A DNA stretch of 64,000 bases from Bacteroidales bacterium F22 (GTDB taxonomy: Bacteria; Bacteroidota; Bacteroidia; Bacteroidales; Bacteroidaceae), in the NCBI GenBank assembly GCA_029541985.1, contig CP095414.1, positions 1,178,001-1,242,000 on the forward strand. The letters are read 5' to 3'. The translations under genes and the position numbers were made by a program. The notes beneath the pieces are model-generated. The model had not been told where the DNA came from. It searched no databases and was given only the letters and a program-made list of their open reading frames with translations. Below are positions 62,381-64,000 of this stretch, piece after piece. The stretch's first letter is position 1. The number at the start of each line of letters is the position of its first letter.

Positions 62381-64000
62381 TCACAGTAATCTCCCCATCA
62401 GTCCAATCAAGACCTTTCCACGTATAGCTTACTTTGCTGTCAGAGATCGTCACAACAACATAACCGTAAGAGGCGACATGGTCCAAACGCTTCACACTGT
62501 AATCACTATTCTCCCCATTATAATCGCTATACTTATCCATAATCCATCCACCTCCTGTACCTACGCAAAGCTGATAGATATCATCATCTACTTGTGCCAA
62601 GTCGAAGAAATGGTCATGACCACAAATATAAGTCTTCACATCATATTTCTTGAGTAATTCCCAGAATGCATCTCGATTCGCAGTATCATCATCCAAGCAA
62701 TCATCATGGAATATCTTGAATGCCGCCTCATGACCATAAACAAAGACATGAGGTTTCGTATTATGACTTAGAATAGAATCTAACCACTGGATGTCTACCT
62801 TGTCAGCACTTGCATATTCATCAAGTCCTATAAATAAGGCATCGTTTAGACTATAACTATAATTCATATTCTTTGAAGAGCCAGCATCCATCGGGACAGC
62901 ATACTCAGCACTAAAGAAATCATTCCAAGCCTCTTCACTATCCGAAGCATCCGCTTCATGATTTCCCCGTACGGTGAGTACCTTGATACCCTTATCATAA
63001 AAAGGATCCATAGCATCACTCCATTTACTTAATTGACGCACCATCATCATACTATCTGACTTAATACCTGTCTCGGTAAGGTCACCAGCAACCACAATAG
63101 CTTCGATAACTTCATGCTGCGCAATATAATTAGAGATGGTATCGAAAGCGAGAGAACTAGGAATATGAGTATCGTTGACAATTACAAATTTCCAGACATC
63201 CTCATCGACAGTAGCTGTCGTATCGGGCATTGCACTACTAGCATCAGATGCTTTCACACTGCGAACTAGGCGTACATAATTATAAATTCGAACTGCATCT
63301 CCTTGAGGTCCATGTCCTTGTGGATATTCTGAAGGGTCCCCACTCTTGAGATCACTTTTCTGAGAACCAGCACCATGTACATCATACCAACCAGTAATCA
63401 TCTGCATATCCATATAACCTAATGCACGACCGAAACTGAAATAACAAGCATGGTCACCAGCTTGGACAGATGGAGCAGCTCCTATACCAGTATAAGCCTC
63501 GTGAGTAGTAGAAGTCCAAAAGTAAGGCCAATCAGTCTCCCCTAGTTCATTCACAAAAGAAGTGCACTCAAATAGCGGATCGATTGCAGCTGAATGGGTT
63601 GCATCAGGACCACGCTCATAATCGACTAGACTATTCAACTCCTTGGTATCTGGTAAACGCCAGTCATCATACCCTGCCAACTGAGAACCATTGGCATAGG
63701 CCAATGCATCTTTCCAAGTCATTCCGGCATCGCAAGGACAGTCTGGGTCAGCAGCGTTGTCATATTTAGCCCACATCAATCCAGTAGCACTATCCGTAAT
63801 GGTATTGTCTCCATTGTCCACAAATTGATTTTTTCCATAATTTTCATTACCCCGAACAAAAAAGAAATAGAATGGTTTATTCTCATATCCATAGCCCTTG
63901 ATACGACCATCAGCAAAATTCACACCGAAGATGGTCTTATTATTCTTCATCGTAACAGATGTATAATAAGTCTGGGTACCACATTGTGCATCGAGAATAC
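62349..64000 (-). CDS. DUF1566 (Lcl) domain-metallophosphoesterase fusion, 5' end beyond the window
   Basis: The frame is open to the right edge (in-frame codons continue before the ATG at 63950), so the N-terminus is missing. About 550 residues are visible. The first part is a DUF1566/Lcl-like domain (DNGDNTITDSATGLMWAKYD; GYDDWRLPDTKELNSLVDY). The second half is a calcineurin-type phosphoesterase with VNDTHIP, VVAGDLTETG, VRGNHEAD, YGHEAAF and ICGHDHFFD, the usual two-metal site. It probably acts outside the cytoplasm, though the signal peptide cannot be seen. The end overlaps the beta-helix gene by 32 bases, tail to tail. Confidence 0.85.
   Translation of the reverse strand, partial: ILDAQCGTQTYYTSVTMKNNKTIFGVNFADGRIKGYGYENKPFYFFFVRGNENYGKNQFVDNGDNTITDSATGLMWAKYDNAADPDCPCDAGMTWKDALAYANGSQLAGYDDWRLPDTKELNSLVDYERGPDATHSAAIDPLFECTSFVNELGETDWPYFWTSTTHEAYTGIGAAPSVQAGDHACYFSFGRALGYMDMQMITGWYDVHGAGSQKSDLKSGDPSEYPQGHGPQGDAVRIYNYVRLVRSVKASDASSAMPDTTATVDEDVWKFVIVNDTHIPSSLAFDTISNYIAQHEVIEAIVVAGDLTETGIKSDSMMMVRQLSKWSDAMDPFYDKGIKVLTVRGNHEADASDSEEAWNDFFSAEYAVPMDAGSSKNMNYSYSLNDALFIGLDEYASADKVDIQWLDSILSHNTKPHVFVYGHEAAFKIFHDDCLDDDTANRDAFWELLKKYDVKTYICGHDHFFDLAQVDDDIYQLCVGTGGGWIMDKYSDYNGENSDYSVKRLDHVASYGYVVVTISDSKVSYTWKGLDWTDGEITVTTKLLYSYEG

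Overview
The window looks like a chromosomal segment of a gut-type Bacteroidales (Bacteroidota); the genus is not resolved. The signs are many promoters of the TAnnTTTG type, a hybrid two-component regulator of the glycan-utilisation kind, serine-type sulfatases, lipoprotein glycosidases, a B12 uptake operon with a BtuG-like surface protein, and a choloylglycine-hydrolase-family enzyme. No rRNA, tRNA, CRISPR array, transposase or SusC/SusD pair was found.

Layout. 1-3.6 kb is an AT-rich, defence-like stretch, all on the minus strand: the first 64 codons of an OLD/RecF-like ATPase, a HEPN-motif protein just upstream of it, a small unknown gene behind a 46-bp inverted repeat that carries promoter boxes, and a clear DpnI-type endonuclease that would cut N6-methylated GATC. 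4.1-11 kb is housekeeping: an MscS channel followed by two unlisted micro-membrane-protein genes and a terminator, an HD-domain protein, an LptD-like outer-membrane protein and topoisomerase III. 11-26.5 kb holds scattered carbohydrate functions (GH97, a large hybrid sensor-regulator divergent from a GH2 beta-galactosidase, a sulfatase), an LtaS-like enzyme, and a carboxyltransferase subunit whose biotinyl domain has lost its lysine motif. 26.7-29.1 kb is an AT-rich HpaII-like restriction-modification pair inserted between ordinary genes.

29-40 kb holds a cation efflux protein, a flavin reductase, a GH38 mannosidase, a thioesterase and a LytTR two-component pair. The pair is divergent from an operon joining an LtaS/MdoB-like phosphoglycerol transferase to a diacylglycerol kinase. 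Between them are two identical 12-bp direct repeats, 21 bp apart, just upstream of a plausible promoter, which is the geometry of a LytTR operator. 40.2-47 kb is a complete cobalamin uptake operon: promoter, B12 riboswitch, btuB, btuG-like, btuF, btuC, btuD.

47-64 kb is host-glycan oriented: GH20, an AraC regulator divergent from an operon of a GH29 fucosidase lipoprotein, two oxidoreductases and an RbsD/FucU-like mutarotase, a sulfatase with an unclassified glycosidase-like lipoprotein, a choloylglycine-hydrolase-like enzyme, a small membrane protein coupled to a beta-helix/PDZ protein, and a DUF1566-metallophosphoesterase fusion that runs off the right edge.

The items most worth following up are the HEPN-OLD pair, the LytTR operator with its phosphoglycerol/diacylglycerol operon, the MscS micropeptide operon, the non-biotinylatable carboxyltransferase, and the fucosidase-oxidoreductase-mutarotase operon.
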